Below, piece after piece: positions 44,483 through 53,127 of a stretch of DNA of 64,000 nucleotides. Position 1 is the stretch's first letter; the number at the start of each line of letters is the position of its first letter. Source of the DNA: RFSX01 sp964591455 (GTDB lineage Bacteria > Bacteroidota > Bacteroidia > Chitinophagales > Saprospiraceae); assembly GCA_964591455.1 (NCBI GenBank), contig CAZQDZ010000025.1, positions 4,026 through 68,025 of the forward strand, written 5' to 3'. The notes under the pieces are model-generated. The model did not search any database. It saw only the letters and a program-made list of their open reading frames with translations, and was not told the DNA's origin. The position numbers and the translations under genes are program-made.

Positions 44483-47400
44483 ATGAAGTATTTGAAACTT
44501 TCAAATTGGAAAGTATCTTTCCTATGCACCACAGCTTTGATTATTCTAAGCGCGGTAAATACAGGCTTGTATTCTCAGACAAGTCCATGTGCATTGTCAT
44601 GTACAGGAACAGTACAGGTTTCACTAAATTCTAGCTGTGACGCAGAAATTACTCCCAATATGATATTGAGTGATAATGGTGTCTCTTGTATGGATGGCGT
44701 ATTTAGCGTTGAAGTACATAATGCTATGGGTCCAATATCTGGAGGTAATATAGTTACTAATGCCTACATGGGACAAACGCTTCAAGTCTTAGTTACAGAC
44801 ACAAACTCTGGGAACTTTTGCTGGGGAAATATAATAATTGAGGACAAATTAGGTCCAACCATAACGAATTGTCCTGTAGGATTTGTTAATCTTGATTGTG
44901 CTGATTTGAATACTTTCGTGGGTCCTGATTTTACAGATAATTGCGATGGCCCACTTACACCGGTATTGCTAACTGAGGAAGTTACTGCTCCTTGCAACGC
45001 TGCATTTATAAGGGAAGTTACGAGAGTATATACAGCTACTGACAATCTTGGGAATGTAGCTGCTAATACTTGTAGTGTGACTCTTAGACTTAGAAGATTC
45101 AATCCAGATAGAGTTAGATTTCCAGATAGCTTACAAATAAGCTGTGATTTGGCCAACTCATTTGATGCTAACGGTAATGGAAGAGTAGATGAGGGTGAAC
45201 TACCGTCATCGGAGTTTGGTGTCCCATTTTATATTATTGAAGCACCTGATGGAATGAGAGATACAGTAGATTTATTTCCTTTCCCTGATGTATTCTGTAA
45301 TACGACTGTAACCTTAACAGATGTAGTGCTTCCTCGTATAGGGTGTTCGCAGAAGGTTCTGAGGAGATTTAGAGTTAATGAGTGGCATTGCTTGGGTTCT
45401 ACGGATACAACATTTACACAGCTTATAGAGATTATAGATAATGAAGGTCCTGCATTGACTTGTATTCCAAGTTTGAGCTTTACGACGAATACTTTGATTC
45501 CTGGTCCTGGAGGTAATTATAATAATTTCAGCTGTGGTGCAGATGTTCGGATTCCTCTACCCCAAGCAACTGACAATTGCTCTAACGATTTGGAATTTGA
45601 TATAGCTTTTAATACTGGCTTTATAAATGATTACAAAGGAGAGAATATAGAGTTGCCAATGGGAACTAACGTCGTTCTCTTCACGGTATCAGATGAATGC
45701 TTTAATTCTTCTACATGCCATATAGCTATAGACATTCAAGATAATACGCCTCCTGTACCTATTTGCGACCAGAATCTGACAGTAAGTCTTACAAATGGCG
45801 GTAGCGCGGTAGTAAGAGCTTCTAGTTTCGATGATGGGTCTTATGATGACTGTAAACTAAATTGTAAGCTAGTAAGGAGAATGGATACAAGTAGTTGTCC
45901 TTGTCGAATTCCTGAAATATGCGATATGAATTTTATAGGAACCAGAGATGGGAGCTATTATTATTTATCGGATGAGACATTGAGTGCAACCATTGCTTCC
46001 AAAAGAGCAGCTGCATATGGCGGGTCGCTTGTATTATTTGAAACACCAGAAGAAGAACAATGGGTTACAGCACAAGTAAGACAAACTTTTAGTGATAGAT
46101 ACTGGACAGGAGTTGTACGAGACGGGAGTGCTTTTAGGTTTCCTGACCATACCTTAATACCATTTGCTAATTGGATGCCAGGACAACCATCACTAGGTGA
46201 CGGTGAGGACTGTGTGATGGTAACGCCAACAAATCAATGGAATGATGCTTCTTGTCTAAGTGAACAGAGATTTGTTGTCGAGATAACTGATATATGTACT
46301 TTCAGTAATACAGTCTCTTTCTGTTGTGAGGATGTTGGGACTAACCAAATGGTTGCACTTAGGATTTTGGATGCAGCAGGAAATTTTAATGACTGTATGA
46401 TTAATATTAACATCCAGGATAAATCTGCTCCTCGATTAGACTGCCCTGCTGATATGACAGTAGAGTGCGATAGAATAGTAGACATTAATAATTTGTCTCA
46501 GTCCTTTGGTTCTTTAAAGATAGGAGAAAGCTGCGGTTCGAATATAAGAGAATCAGTCTTAGAAGACCTAAACGAATGTGGAATTGGAACCATAACTAGA
46601 CTATATGAAGCAGTAAGTAGTGATGAGCCAAATGCTGAAATTTTGGCTCACTGTAAGCAGATAATAACATTTGTGAATACAGATCCATTCCCTGCAGACG
46701 ATATTGTATGTCCAGAACCTGAGATTTTTATTGATGGTTGTGACAGTCCTAATAATTTTGGTCCTGACATTACAGGTGTGCCTGTGTTCACTACAGGAGT
46801 ATGTAATAGATTAGGTACAGACTTTGACGATAAACTATTCACATTCAATAACGACACTGGAGATGCTTGTTTTAAAATTCTAAGAACTTGGACAATAGCA
46901 GACTGGTGCAGAATTGATCCTGCTACTGGTGCATTCTTTGAAAAGACTTGTAATCAAGTTATTCAGATATCTAATAGTGGAAGACCAATTATCTCAGGAG
47001 ATCAGAAGATTAGCATATGCACCTTTGATGATTGTGAGACAGGTGATGTGACACTTGTTGTCAGAGGGGAAGACGATTGTACACTTCCACAGAATTTATC
47101 ATGGAGATATGAAATATTTGTTGGTTCCATATCATCATTTCCTACTAGTCTATTTGCTCCAGATATCGTAGTAAACGGAGAAGGAGATGTTATAGATGCT
47201 AGTGGTAATTATCCATTGGGTAACCATATAATAAGATATACTTTGATGGATGGCTGTGGTAATACTACAATAAGTGAACAAGAATTTACCATTGCAAATT
47301 GTAAAGCACCAACGGTATATTGCTTGAACGGTGTTGCTGTGGATCTTTCAGGAGTAGATGAAGATGGAGATGGAATAGATGATTTTGGAAGAGTGGAGTT

Positions 47401-48838
47401 GTGGGCAAATGATTTTGATGCAGGAAGTTTCCATCCATGTGGATATCCAGTTTTATTATCATTTTCAGCTGATACAGAGGACCGAAATATGGTTTTTGAT
47501 TGTTCTAGCTTAGGACTAAGAGATGTAAATATTTGGGCAACAGTTGTTACGCCGACAGGAATGTTGGTACAATCGTTCTGCAGCACTTTTATAGATGTAC
47601 AAGATAATATGGGTCTATGTCAAGGTCTAAGTGTGGCTATAGACGGTAGTATCTTTACAGAAGAAGAAAGAACAGTAGAGAACGTGGAAGTAGCTCTAGC
47701 AGGTACGCCAATGAGTGATATCACGGAAGCAGATGGTACATATGCCTTCCCAAGTATGCCAGCAGGAGGAAACTATGTGGTAGATCCATACAGCAATGAC
47801 AATCCTGAAAATGGAATTGATACACGTGATCTCATCAGAATACAGAGACATATCTTAGGTCTTGAGCAATTGAATAGCCCTTATAAGTATATAGCGGCAG
47901 ATATAAATCAAAGCAAAAGAATTGATGGTGCAGATGTTGTAGAATTAAGAAAACTTATTCTAGGATTGTACAATGAATTCCCTAATAATACTTCATGGAG
48001 ATTTATAAATAAAGATTTTGAGTTCTCTGCGAACGATTATCCTTTAGATATTGATTTTCCAGAGAACCATGAAATTGTAAATCTAGAGAATAACAGCCAA
48101 GTCAACTTCATAGCTGTTAAGATTGGAGATGTAGATGGTAGTGCTGTGGTTAACCAAAATGATGCAGGAAAGAAATCTAATAATGGCTCAGTTAATCTAG
48201 AATTATCATCTGATTCACAGAACTACAATTCTGGTGAGCTGATTAAGATGCCACTAAACCTTGATACAAAATTGGATTTAGCTGGATTCCAGTTCGATTT
48301 ATTATATGATAACTCTAAGATTGAAATTATAGATGTAAGTGGAATAGGGATTTCACTTGATGCAAGCAATTATACCATTACTGATAATTCAATTAAGTTA
48401 AGTTGGAATGGTAACGCATCTTCTAACTCTGGAATAGAGATACAAGCCATTGCTAAAACAAGAATTTCTAATCCAGCTGAATTAATCAGTGTTAAACAGA
48501 ACAGTCCACTTCAGTCTGCTATCTATGGTACTAATAATGATTTATTAATTCCGAATGTAATTTTTAGTACTGGACAATTAGATTGGATTTCTAAGAATAT
48601 ACCAAATCCATTCTCTGACCTAACTCAGGTAACACTTGTATTAGAGATGAACAGTAAAGTTCAGGTATCGATTACAGATATAAGTGGTAGGGTAGTAATG
48701 CAAGAAACAAACCTAGTCAATGCAGGCTCACATATAATTGAAGTTACTTCTGAGCAATTGGGAGAAGCAGGTATATATTATATGACGGTACAAACAGAAA
48801 CTAAGACTGAAACCATCAAAATGGTTCTAGTTGACTAA
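44483..48838 (+). CDS. Giant secreted dockerin protein 3 with inserted C-type lectin domain
   Basis: A 1451-residue T9SS cargo with the same plan as the other dockerin proteins. A signal sequence (cleavage near LYSQ, about 32) is followed by the N-terminal module CTGTVQVSLNSSCDAEITP and then HYR-like repeats. Within one repeat, between RRMDTSSCPC and CTFSNTVSFCCED, a C-type lectin-like domain of about 130 residues is inserted (about 473-600; CDMNFIGTRDGSYYYLS, YWTGVVRDGS, NWMPGQPS, NQWNDASC). QPS and WND are positioned like the calcium/sugar-site motifs of lectins. The dockerin pair is at about 1101-1166 (NGIDTRDLIRIQRHILG, then AADINQSKRIDGADVVELRK), followed by a cohesin-like sandwich and a type A signal from NIPNPFSDL (about 1372). 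Carbohydrate binding is likely; no enzyme domain is present. Confidence 0.87.
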   Translation: MKYLKLSNWKVSFLCTTALIILSAVNTGLYSQTSPCALSCTGTVQVSLNSSCDAEITPNMILSDNGVSCMDGVFSVEVHNAMGPISGGNIVTNAYMGQTLQVLVTDTNSGNFCWGNIIIEDKLGPTITNCPVGFVNLDCADLNTFVGPDFTDNCDGPLTPVLLTEEVTAPCNAAFIREVTRVYTATDNLGNVAANTCSVTLRLRRFNPDRVRFPDSLQISCDLANSFDANGNGRVDEGELPSSEFGVPFYIIEAPDGMRDTVDLFPFPDVFCNTTVTLTDVVLPRIGCSQKVLRRFRVNEWHCLGSTDTTFTQLIEIIDNEGPALTCIPSLSFTTNTLIPGPGGNYNNFSCGADVRIPLPQATDNCSNDLEFDIAFNTGFINDYKGENIELPMGTNVVLFTVSDECFNSSTCHIAIDIQDNTPPVPICDQNLTVSLTNGGSAVVRASSFDDGSYDDCKLNCKLVRRMDTSSCPCRIPEICDMNFIGTRDGSYYYLSDETLSATIASKRAAAYGGSLVLFETPEEEQWVTAQVRQTFSDRYWTGVVRDGSAFRFPDHTLIPFANWMPGQPSLGDGEDCVMVTPTNQWNDASCLSEQRFVVEITDICTFSNTVSFCCEDVGTNQMVALRILDAAGNFNDCMININIQDKSAPRLDCPADMTVECDRIVDINNLSQSFGSLKIGESCGSNIRESVLEDLNECGIGTITRLYEAVSSDEPNAEILAHCKQIITFVNTDPFPADDIVCPEPEIFIDGCDSPNNFGPDITGVPVFTTGVCNRLGTDFDDKLFTFNNDTGDACFKILRTWTIADWCRIDPATGAFFEKTCNQVIQISNSGRPIISGDQKISICTFDDCETGDVTLVVRGEDDCTLPQNLSWRYEIFVGSISSFPTSLFAPDIVVNGEGDVIDASGNYPLGNHIIRYTLMDGCGNTTISEQEFTIANCKAPTVYCLNGVAVDLSGVDEDGDGIDDFGRVELWANDFDAGSFHPCGYPVLLSFSADTEDRNMVFDCSSLGLRDVNIWATVVTPTGMLVQSFCSTFIDVQDNMGLCQGLSVAIDGSIFTEEERTVENVEVALAGTPMSDITEADGTYAFPSMPAGGNYVVDPYSNDNPENGIDTRDLIRIQRHILGLEQLNSPYKYIAADINQSKRIDGADVVELRKLILGLYNEFPNNTSWRFINKDFEFSANDYPLDIDFPENHEIVNLENNSQVNFIAVKIGDVDGSAVVNQNDAGKKSNNGSVNLELSSDSQNYNSGELIKMPLNLDTKLDLAGFQFDLLYDNSKIEIIDVSGIGISLDASNYTITDNSIKLSWNGNASSNSGIEIQAIAKTRISNPAELISVKQNSPLQSAIYGTNNDLLIPNVIFSTGQLDWISKNIPNPFSDLTQVTLVLEMNSKVQVSITDISGRVVMQETNLVNAGSHIIEVTSEQLGEAGIYYMTVQTETKTETIKMVLVD

Positions 48839-48870
48839 GATATATTAAGATTTACTGTTTTTGGGATGGG

Positions 48871-48904
48871 GCCCCTCTCCAAGTAGTTGGAGGGGGTCTT
48901 TTTT
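48871..48904 (+). terminator. Terminator after dockerin protein 3
   Basis: Stem GCCCCTCTCCAA / TTGGAGGGGGTC with one wobble and one mismatch, then six T. It is 32 bases after the stop and similar in sequence to the terminator at 44213. Confidence 0.88.
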
Positions 48905-48944
48905 ATTTATTGAACCTATTTACTCCAGATTGCATTGTAATGCT

Positions 48945-49355
48945 ATGCCAAGAATCTTAGCAATAGATTATGGGATTAAGAAATGTGGTTTGGCAGTAAC
49001 TGATCCACTTCAGATAATCGTTAGTCCACTTAAGACAGTAAAGACTTCATCTCTTTTGTCCTACTTAAAGATGTATTTTTCAGATGAAGAGGTAGAGAAA
49101 GTTGTAATGGGCATGCCTTCCAATCTAGATGGTACTCCAACATATTTAGTCGATTACATAAATAAGTTTGTCAAAACTTTAAATAAGGAGTTTTCTGAAT
49201 TAAGTGTAGATTACCAGAATGAAAATTTCTCCTCCTTACAAGCCAAAGAAATAATTCTTAAGAGCGGACTTACAAAAAAACAACGCCAAGACAAATCAAG
49301 ACTGGATAAGATATCTGCAGTCATTATCTTGCAGCGCTATTTAAAGCATATTTAA
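48945..49355 (+). CDS. ruvX: Putative pre-16S rRNA nuclease / Holliday junction resolvase-like YqgF
   Basis: A 136-residue RNase H-fold protein starting MPRILAIDYGIKKCGLA at 48945. An upstream in-frame start at 48861 would run the coding region through the terminator at 48871-48904 and is rejected. The first catalytic Asp is in AIDYG, the VVMGMPSNLDGTPT strand carries the second conserved segment, and SRLDKISAVIILQRYL contains the C-terminal acidic site. The family (YqgF/RuvX) is implicated in 5' maturation of 16S rRNA in E. coli and was earlier proposed as a Holliday junction resolvase. It precedes peptide deformylase by 8 bases, so the two are probably cotranscribed. Confidence 0.9.
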   Translation: MPRILAIDYGIKKCGLAVTDPLQIIVSPLKTVKTSSLLSYLKMYFSDEEVEKVVMGMPSNLDGTPTYLVDYINKFVKTLNKEFSELSVDYQNENFSSLQAKEIILKSGLTKKQRQDKSRLDKISAVIILQRYLKHI

Positions 49356-49363
49356 GCTTATCT

Positions 49364-49921
49364 ATGATTCTCCCTATATACGCATATGGGCACCCTGTGC
49401 TAAAAAAAGTATGTCAAGAAATTACATCTGAATTCGAAGACCTTAATCTTCTTATAGAAAACATGTGGGAGACCATGTACCATGCAAGTGGTATCGGCCT
49501 AGCTGCACCACAAATAGGTAAGAGCATTAGGATTTTCATGGTAGATACGATACAACTCGAGAATGAAGAAAAGGAACTAATTGGTATCAAGAAAATCTTC
49601 ATCAATGCTGTGATAACAAATGAAGATGGTGAAGAAGAATCATTTGAGGAAGGATGTTTGAGTATTCCTGATGTAAGAGGCGATGTAATTCGAAAGCCAA
49701 TTATCACTATAAAATATCAAGATGAAAAATTTGAACAGCATGAAGAAACCTATAAAGGTATCAATGCTCGAGTGATTCAGCATGAATATGATCATATAGA
49801 AGGGAGGCTTTTTACAGAGTTATTACAACCCCTACGTAAGCGAAGAGTAAAACGGAAATTGGAATCTATCAGAAAGGGCAATGTCAATGCGGATTATCGA
49901 ATGAGATTTATGATTAAATAA
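49364..49921 (+). CDS. def: Peptide deformylase
   Basis: Removes the N-formyl group from nascent proteins in the cytoplasm. All three family motifs are intact: GIGLAAPQIG (residues 43-52), EEGCLSIP (95-102, metal ligand Cys98) and QHEYDHIEG (139-147, ligands His140 and His144 with catalytic Glu141). At 185 residues it has a normal length with a basic C-terminal tail (RKRRVKRKLESIRKG), common in Bacteroidota enzymes. It follows ruvX by 8 bases and is convergent with the RNase H gene, the two stops being 2 bases apart. Confidence 0.97.
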   Translation: MILPIYAYGHPVLKKVCQEITSEFEDLNLLIENMWETMYHASGIGLAAPQIGKSIRIFMVDTIQLENEEKELIGIKKIFINAVITNEDGEEESFEEGCLSIPDVRGDVIRKPIITIKYQDEKFEQHEETYKGINARVIQHEYDHIEGRLFTELLQPLRKRRVKRKLESIRKGNVNADYRMRFMIK

Positions 49922-49923
49922 TC

Positions 49924-50559
49924 TCACTTTCTTCCAAAGTCTGCTGGTATTTCACCCCACTCCTTCGTATTCCACTTCACGATAGGTACTCTGAAAGTAT
50001 TTTTCTTTAGCCATTCTAAAGCACGGTCTACAGTCCTAAAGAGTTCCTTATTATCAAAGGTCTTCACCAAAGTGGTTTTTAGTTTTTTGTTCCTTACCCA
50101 GGCTATTGCAGTTTTACTATCTGTGTATATTATTAACTTCGACTTATCCAATTTACTTAAGAATGCTAGGCCATGTACGATGGCAAGAAACTCGCCTATA
50201 TTGTTTGTCCCTTGTTTGAAAGGACCTACTCTGAAGAGCTCCTCTCCTGTTTTTGTCACTACCCCTCTATACTCTAGATTCCCTGGATTACCACTACATG
50301 CAGCATCTACTGCAATACTTTGCATATTTATTTCAGGATGATCTTTTGTAGATTTAGCTTTTTGCTTTTTTGCTTCCTTACCTATATAATTGACAGAAGA
50401 ATCTTTAAAAGCTGTTTCAGCTTCTGCTAAAGATTTGAATGCCTTATACTTTGCGCTGGGAAATCCTTTTATTTGAGCCTGACATTCTACCCAACTCGTG
50501 TAGATTCCAGGATTCATTCCAACCCAAACAACATAATATTTACCTTTACTCTTGGCCAT
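49924..50559 (-). CDS. Ribonuclease H with N-terminal viroplasmin domain
   Basis: A 211-residue protein. Residues about 6-50 (YYVVWVGMNPGIYTSWVEC, then GFPSAKYKAFKSLAEAE) form a caulimovirus viroplasmin/RNase H1 N-terminal domain that binds RNA/DNA hybrids. Residues about 80-211 are the RNase HI catalytic domain, with acidic residues in AVDAACSGNPG, GEFLAIVHGL, YTDSKTAIAWV and near the end in PADFG. It should degrade RNA in RNA-DNA hybrids. It is divergent from the TatD gene with a 33-base gap, so the two promoters must overlap or lie within neighbouring genes. Confidence 0.92.
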   Translation of the reverse strand: MAKSKGKYYVVWVGMNPGIYTSWVECQAQIKGFPSAKYKAFKSLAEAETAFKDSSVNYIGKEAKKQKAKSTKDHPEINMQSIAVDAACSGNPGNLEYRGVVTKTGEELFRVGPFKQGTNNIGEFLAIVHGLAFLSKLDKSKLIIYTDSKTAIAWVRNKKLKTTLVKTFDNKELFRTVDRALEWLKKNTFRVPIVKWNTKEWGEIPADFGRK

Positions 50560-50592
50560 AACTCTAAATTATAATTTCTAATCTGACCACTC

Positions 50593-51357
50593 ATGTTTAT
50601 TGATACCCATGCACACTTATATTTAGAACAATTCAATGAAGATCGATCATCCATTATCTCCAATGCACTTGATTCAGGAGTGAAAAAAATTTTTCTACCT
50701 AATATCGATAGTACCACAACTGAATCAATGTTAGAGTTGGTATCAGACTTTCCAAATGTTTGCTTTCCCATGATTGGACTTCATCCTTGCTCTGTAAAAA
50801 AAAATTATAAATCAGAAATTAAGCACATTACTGATCAGCTTTCTAGTAATAAATTTTATGGTATAGGAGAGACAGGTATAGATTTATATTGGGATAAAAC
50901 ATATATAGAGGAACAGACTAATGCATTTGAGGTTCAAATTCAAATTGCTAAGGATGCAAACCTTCCGATTATTATTCACTCACGAGAATCTTTAGACATT
51001 ACAATCAAACAGATAGTCAAACACCAAGATGGAAATCTAAAAGGAATCTTTCATTGTTTTAATGGTACGTTAGAGCAGTGTCAGCAAATTCAAGATATAG
51101 GATTTATGATGGGATTAGGAGGAGTGATAACTTACAAGAAGGCAAACTTAGGACCTATGGTAGCCAGTATGTCACCCGATAATTTAGTCTTGGAAACTGA
51201 TGCGCCTTACTTAAGTCCTGTACCATATAGAGGGAAGCGGAATGAAAGTAGACACATAGTTGCTATTGCAGAAAAGGTTAGTGAATTCAGAGAAGAATCC
51301 TTAGAGATGATTAAAAAAGTAACAACTGCTAATGCTAAAAAACTATTTACAATTTAA
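50593..51357 (+). CDS. TatD-family metal-dependent hydrolase/DNase
   Basis: A 254-residue TIM-barrel protein starting MFIDTHAHLYLEQF, where His6 and His8 are metal ligands. Further ligands are in GIGETGIDLYW (Glu), IIHSRES (His), HCFNGT (His) and LETDAPYLSP (Asp), all as in TatD/YcfH enzymes, which act as metal-dependent 3'-5' DNases or related hydrolases. Length is typical. It is followed by tRNA-Ser after 41 bases on the same strand. The exact substrate within the family is not decidable from sequence. Confidence 0.93.
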   Translation: MFIDTHAHLYLEQFNEDRSSIISNALDSGVKKIFLPNIDSTTTESMLELVSDFPNVCFPMIGLHPCSVKKNYKSEIKHITDQLSSNKFYGIGETGIDLYWDKTYIEEQTNAFEVQIQIAKDANLPIIIHSRESLDITIKQIVKHQDGNLKGIFHCFNGTLEQCQQIQDIGFMMGLGGVITYKKANLGPMVASMSPDNLVLETDAPYLSPVPYRGKRNESRHIVAIAEKVSEFREESLEMIKKVTTANAKKLFTI

Positions 51358-51379
51358 TCTCCAGATGAACTATATATCC

Positions 51380-51387
51380 TACCTTTG
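51380..51387 (+). promoter_or_regulatory. -7 box of the tRNA-Ser promoter
   Basis: Exact TACCTTTG match to TAnnTTTG, ending 11 bases before the 5' end of the tRNA, the right spacing for a tRNA transcript start a few bases upstream of the mature end. Confidence 0.55.
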
Positions 51388-51398
51388 AGATCTGTACA

Positions 51399-51486
51399 GG
51401 AGAATTGGCCGAGTGGCTTAAGGCGCACGCTTGGAAAGCGTGTATACTCCAAAAGGGTATCGGGGGTTCGAATCCCTCATTCTCCG
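51399..51486 (+). tRNA. tRNA-Ser (anticodon GGA)
   Basis: An 88-base cloverleaf: acceptor stem GGAGAAT / ATTCTCC, D-arm GCCGAGTGGCTTAAGGC, anticodon stem-loop CACGCTTGGAAAGCGTG with GGA anticodon, a long variable arm typical of class II tRNAs, and T-arm GGGGGTTCGAATCCCTC. The 3' CCA is not encoded. It reads UCC and, by wobble, UCU serine codons. Confidence 0.97.
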
Positions 51487-51868
51487 CTCTAATGTTTTTA
51501 TTACTCTGTACTAAGTATGCTTGCTTGTCTTTAAGCTTATTTAGCGACATAAAGACAAGAAAATTTCCTTCCGAATAGCGTCTATTCTATGGCGTTAGTG
51601 AATAATAAATACCGATGTCAAATTCAAAGAAAAGTATTAATCATTAGTTATCAATGGTGTATAGATATGCGTTTTATTACATATGACCTATGCACCATTA
51701 CCTATGGATTTTTCATCTAATGTTTAAACCAAATTTATAGATTGAAATACTCAGAATCAGCAAACTAAAATTTGATAAGTAATGCCACCATTGCTGACAA
51801 ATATTTCTATTTTAGTCTTTTGATATTTTAACTATCAGACTTACAATTTTAACAGAAAAGAAGAAATC
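51487..51868. other. Intergenic region between tRNA-Ser and the ExbB cluster, with two hairpins
   Basis: Holds a 10-bp inverted repeat CTTGTCTTTA / TAAAGACAAG (51524-51533 / 51550-51559, 16-base loop), possibly the tRNA transcript end. It also holds a long imperfect hairpin at 51653-51699 (described separately). No ORF or clear promoter box for exbB was identified. Confidence 0.5.
51653..51699 (+). other. Long imperfect hairpin upstream of the ExbB cluster
   Basis: Outer arms AATGGTGTATAG (51653-51664) and CTATGCACCATT (51688-51699) pair over 12 positions with one T-G wobble. Inner arms ATATG and CATAT add five pairs after a 3-base bulge. The loop is about 10 bases. There is no T-tract, so this is not a standard terminator. 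Confidence 0.55.
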
Positions 51869-52594
51869 ATGCGAAAAATCGTTCTTAGTTGCCTACTGAT
51901 TACAGGTGTTTGTTTTTTTGGATTTGCAGATTTAGCTGCACAAGACTCTGGTGACGGAGGCGGAATTTTCCAAGGTTTAAAGGAAAAATTTATTGAAGGT
52001 GATTGGAAGTTTATGAGCTTAGTGCTTGTGACTTTAATTCTTGGATTAGCATTTTGCATAGAGAGAATTATAACACTTAATATTGCTACAACAAATACTT
52101 CTAAACTTCTAAGTAATATCGATCAAAGATTAGCAGAAGGTGATTTGGAAGGGGCAAAAGAAGTAGCTCGTTCTACCTCTGGACCTACAGCAAGTGTTCT
52201 GTATGAAGGACTTAGAAATGCGCATAATGGACCTGAAGCAGTAGAGAAAGCTATAGTATCATATGGTTCTGTTCAGATGGGTCTTCTAGAAAAAGGCCTT
52301 GTTTGGATTTCACTTTTCATTGCCATTGCTCCGATGCTTGGTTTCATGGGTACAGTAATCGGTATGATTCAAGCCTTCGATAGAATTGAAGCAGTAGGTG
52401 ATTTATCACCATCTGTTGTTGCAGGAGGTATCAAAGTAGCCTTACTTACAACTGTATTCGGACTTATTGCAGCGATTATACTACAAATATTCTACAACTA
52501 CATCGTTTCAAAAATTGATGGAATAGTCAATAAAATGGAAGAATCTTCCATAGGACTTGTAGATGTGATGGCTAGAAATGGTGTTTTTAAGTAA
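51869..52594 (+). CDS. exbB: MotA/TolQ/ExbB proton channel family protein
   Basis: A 241-residue inner-membrane protein forming the proton-conducting channel that energises TonB. It begins with a cleavable-looking leader (LLITGVCFFGFADLAAQ), common in Bacteroidota ExbB. Three membrane segments follow at about 50-70, 142-165 and 178-202. The family core GLVWISLFIAIAPMLGFMGTVIGMI and the VVAGGIKVALLTTVFGLIAAI helix line the pore. It heads a tight four-gene group (gaps of 19, 19 and 11 bases) with a membrane protein and two ExbD proteins. In this organism it probably powers TonB-dependent receptors encoded elsewhere. Confidence 0.9.
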   Translation: MRKIVLSCLLITGVCFFGFADLAAQDSGDGGGIFQGLKEKFIEGDWKFMSLVLVTLILGLAFCIERIITLNIATTNTSKLLSNIDQRLAEGDLEGAKEVARSTSGPTASVLYEGLRNAHNGPEAVEKAIVSYGSVQMGLLEKGLVWISLFIAIAPMLGFMGTVIGMIQAFDRIEAVGDLSPSVVAGGIKVALLTTVFGLIAAIILQIFYNYIVSKIDGIVNKMEESSIGLVDVMARNGVFK

Positions 52595-52613
52595 CCTCGA
52601 GATTTAAATCAAT

Positions 52614-53108
52614 ATGTATAAATTACTAACAAGCAGAGGTCAGCTTTTTGCTATTCTCTTAGGAGCTATCGCGTCAGCTATTGCCATTGGTTCAATAGTC
52701 TCAGGTGTTAATTCTAAGTACAGCTTGTCTGATGACCTTAATTATATATTAAAGAATAATGCTGACGCAACTTTTGACTTTTTCAATCCTGCAATTAATA
52801 TAACGGTTGTACTTGTCGGAATTGCTGCTGTTGCAGTTGTATTCTTTATTATACTAAACCTATTTACAGACCTCAAAGGGTCTATGAAAATATTGTTTGC
52901 ATTCTTGGCAGTAGGTCTTTTATTTCTGATTTTCTATTCTACATCAGATGTTGAGACTACAGGGAGAATAGCGATGCTTAGTGAAAAATTCAGTGTAGGT
53001 GATGGAGCCTCTAAATTGATAAGTGGAGGTGTGAAAACTGCTGTGATGAGTATCGCATTAGCCTTTGGCGCCGCTATTATTATGGAGATTTTGAATTTAC
53101 TGAAGTAG
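52614..53108 (+). CDS. Small membrane protein of the ExbB/ExbD cluster
   Basis: A 164-residue protein with four hydrophobic segments (about 10-29, 62-84, 90-108 and 138-162) and little else. It lies between exbB and the first exbD with 19-base gaps either side. Its position between ExbB and paired ExbD genes suggests it is an accessory subunit of the channel, but I recognise no named family and no function is established from the sequence. Confidence 0.75.
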   Translation: MYKLLTSRGQLFAILLGAIASAIAIGSIVSGVNSKYSLSDDLNYILKNNADATFDFFNPAINITVVLVGIAAVAVVFFIILNLFTDLKGSMKILFAFLAVGLLFLIFYSTSDVETTGRIAMLSEKFSVGDGASKLISGGVKTAVMSIALAFGAAIIMEILNLLK

Positions 53109-53127
53109 CTCAATAAATTGCACAATT

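Noticed and set aside
24254..48838. A true cellulosome.
   Set aside because: No glycoside hydrolase, carbohydrate esterase, polysaccharide lyase or cellulose-binding module was recognised in the scaffold or the dockerin proteins; only the cohesin-dockerin logic is shared.
48861..48944. Upstream extension of the ruvX reading frame.
   Set aside because: It would pass through the terminator hairpin of the preceding gene, and the family N terminus MPRILAIDYG begins at 48945.
51347..51550. Minus-strand ORF of 67 codons.
   Set aside because: It is the reverse translation of the tRNA-Ser gene, a well-known false ORF type.
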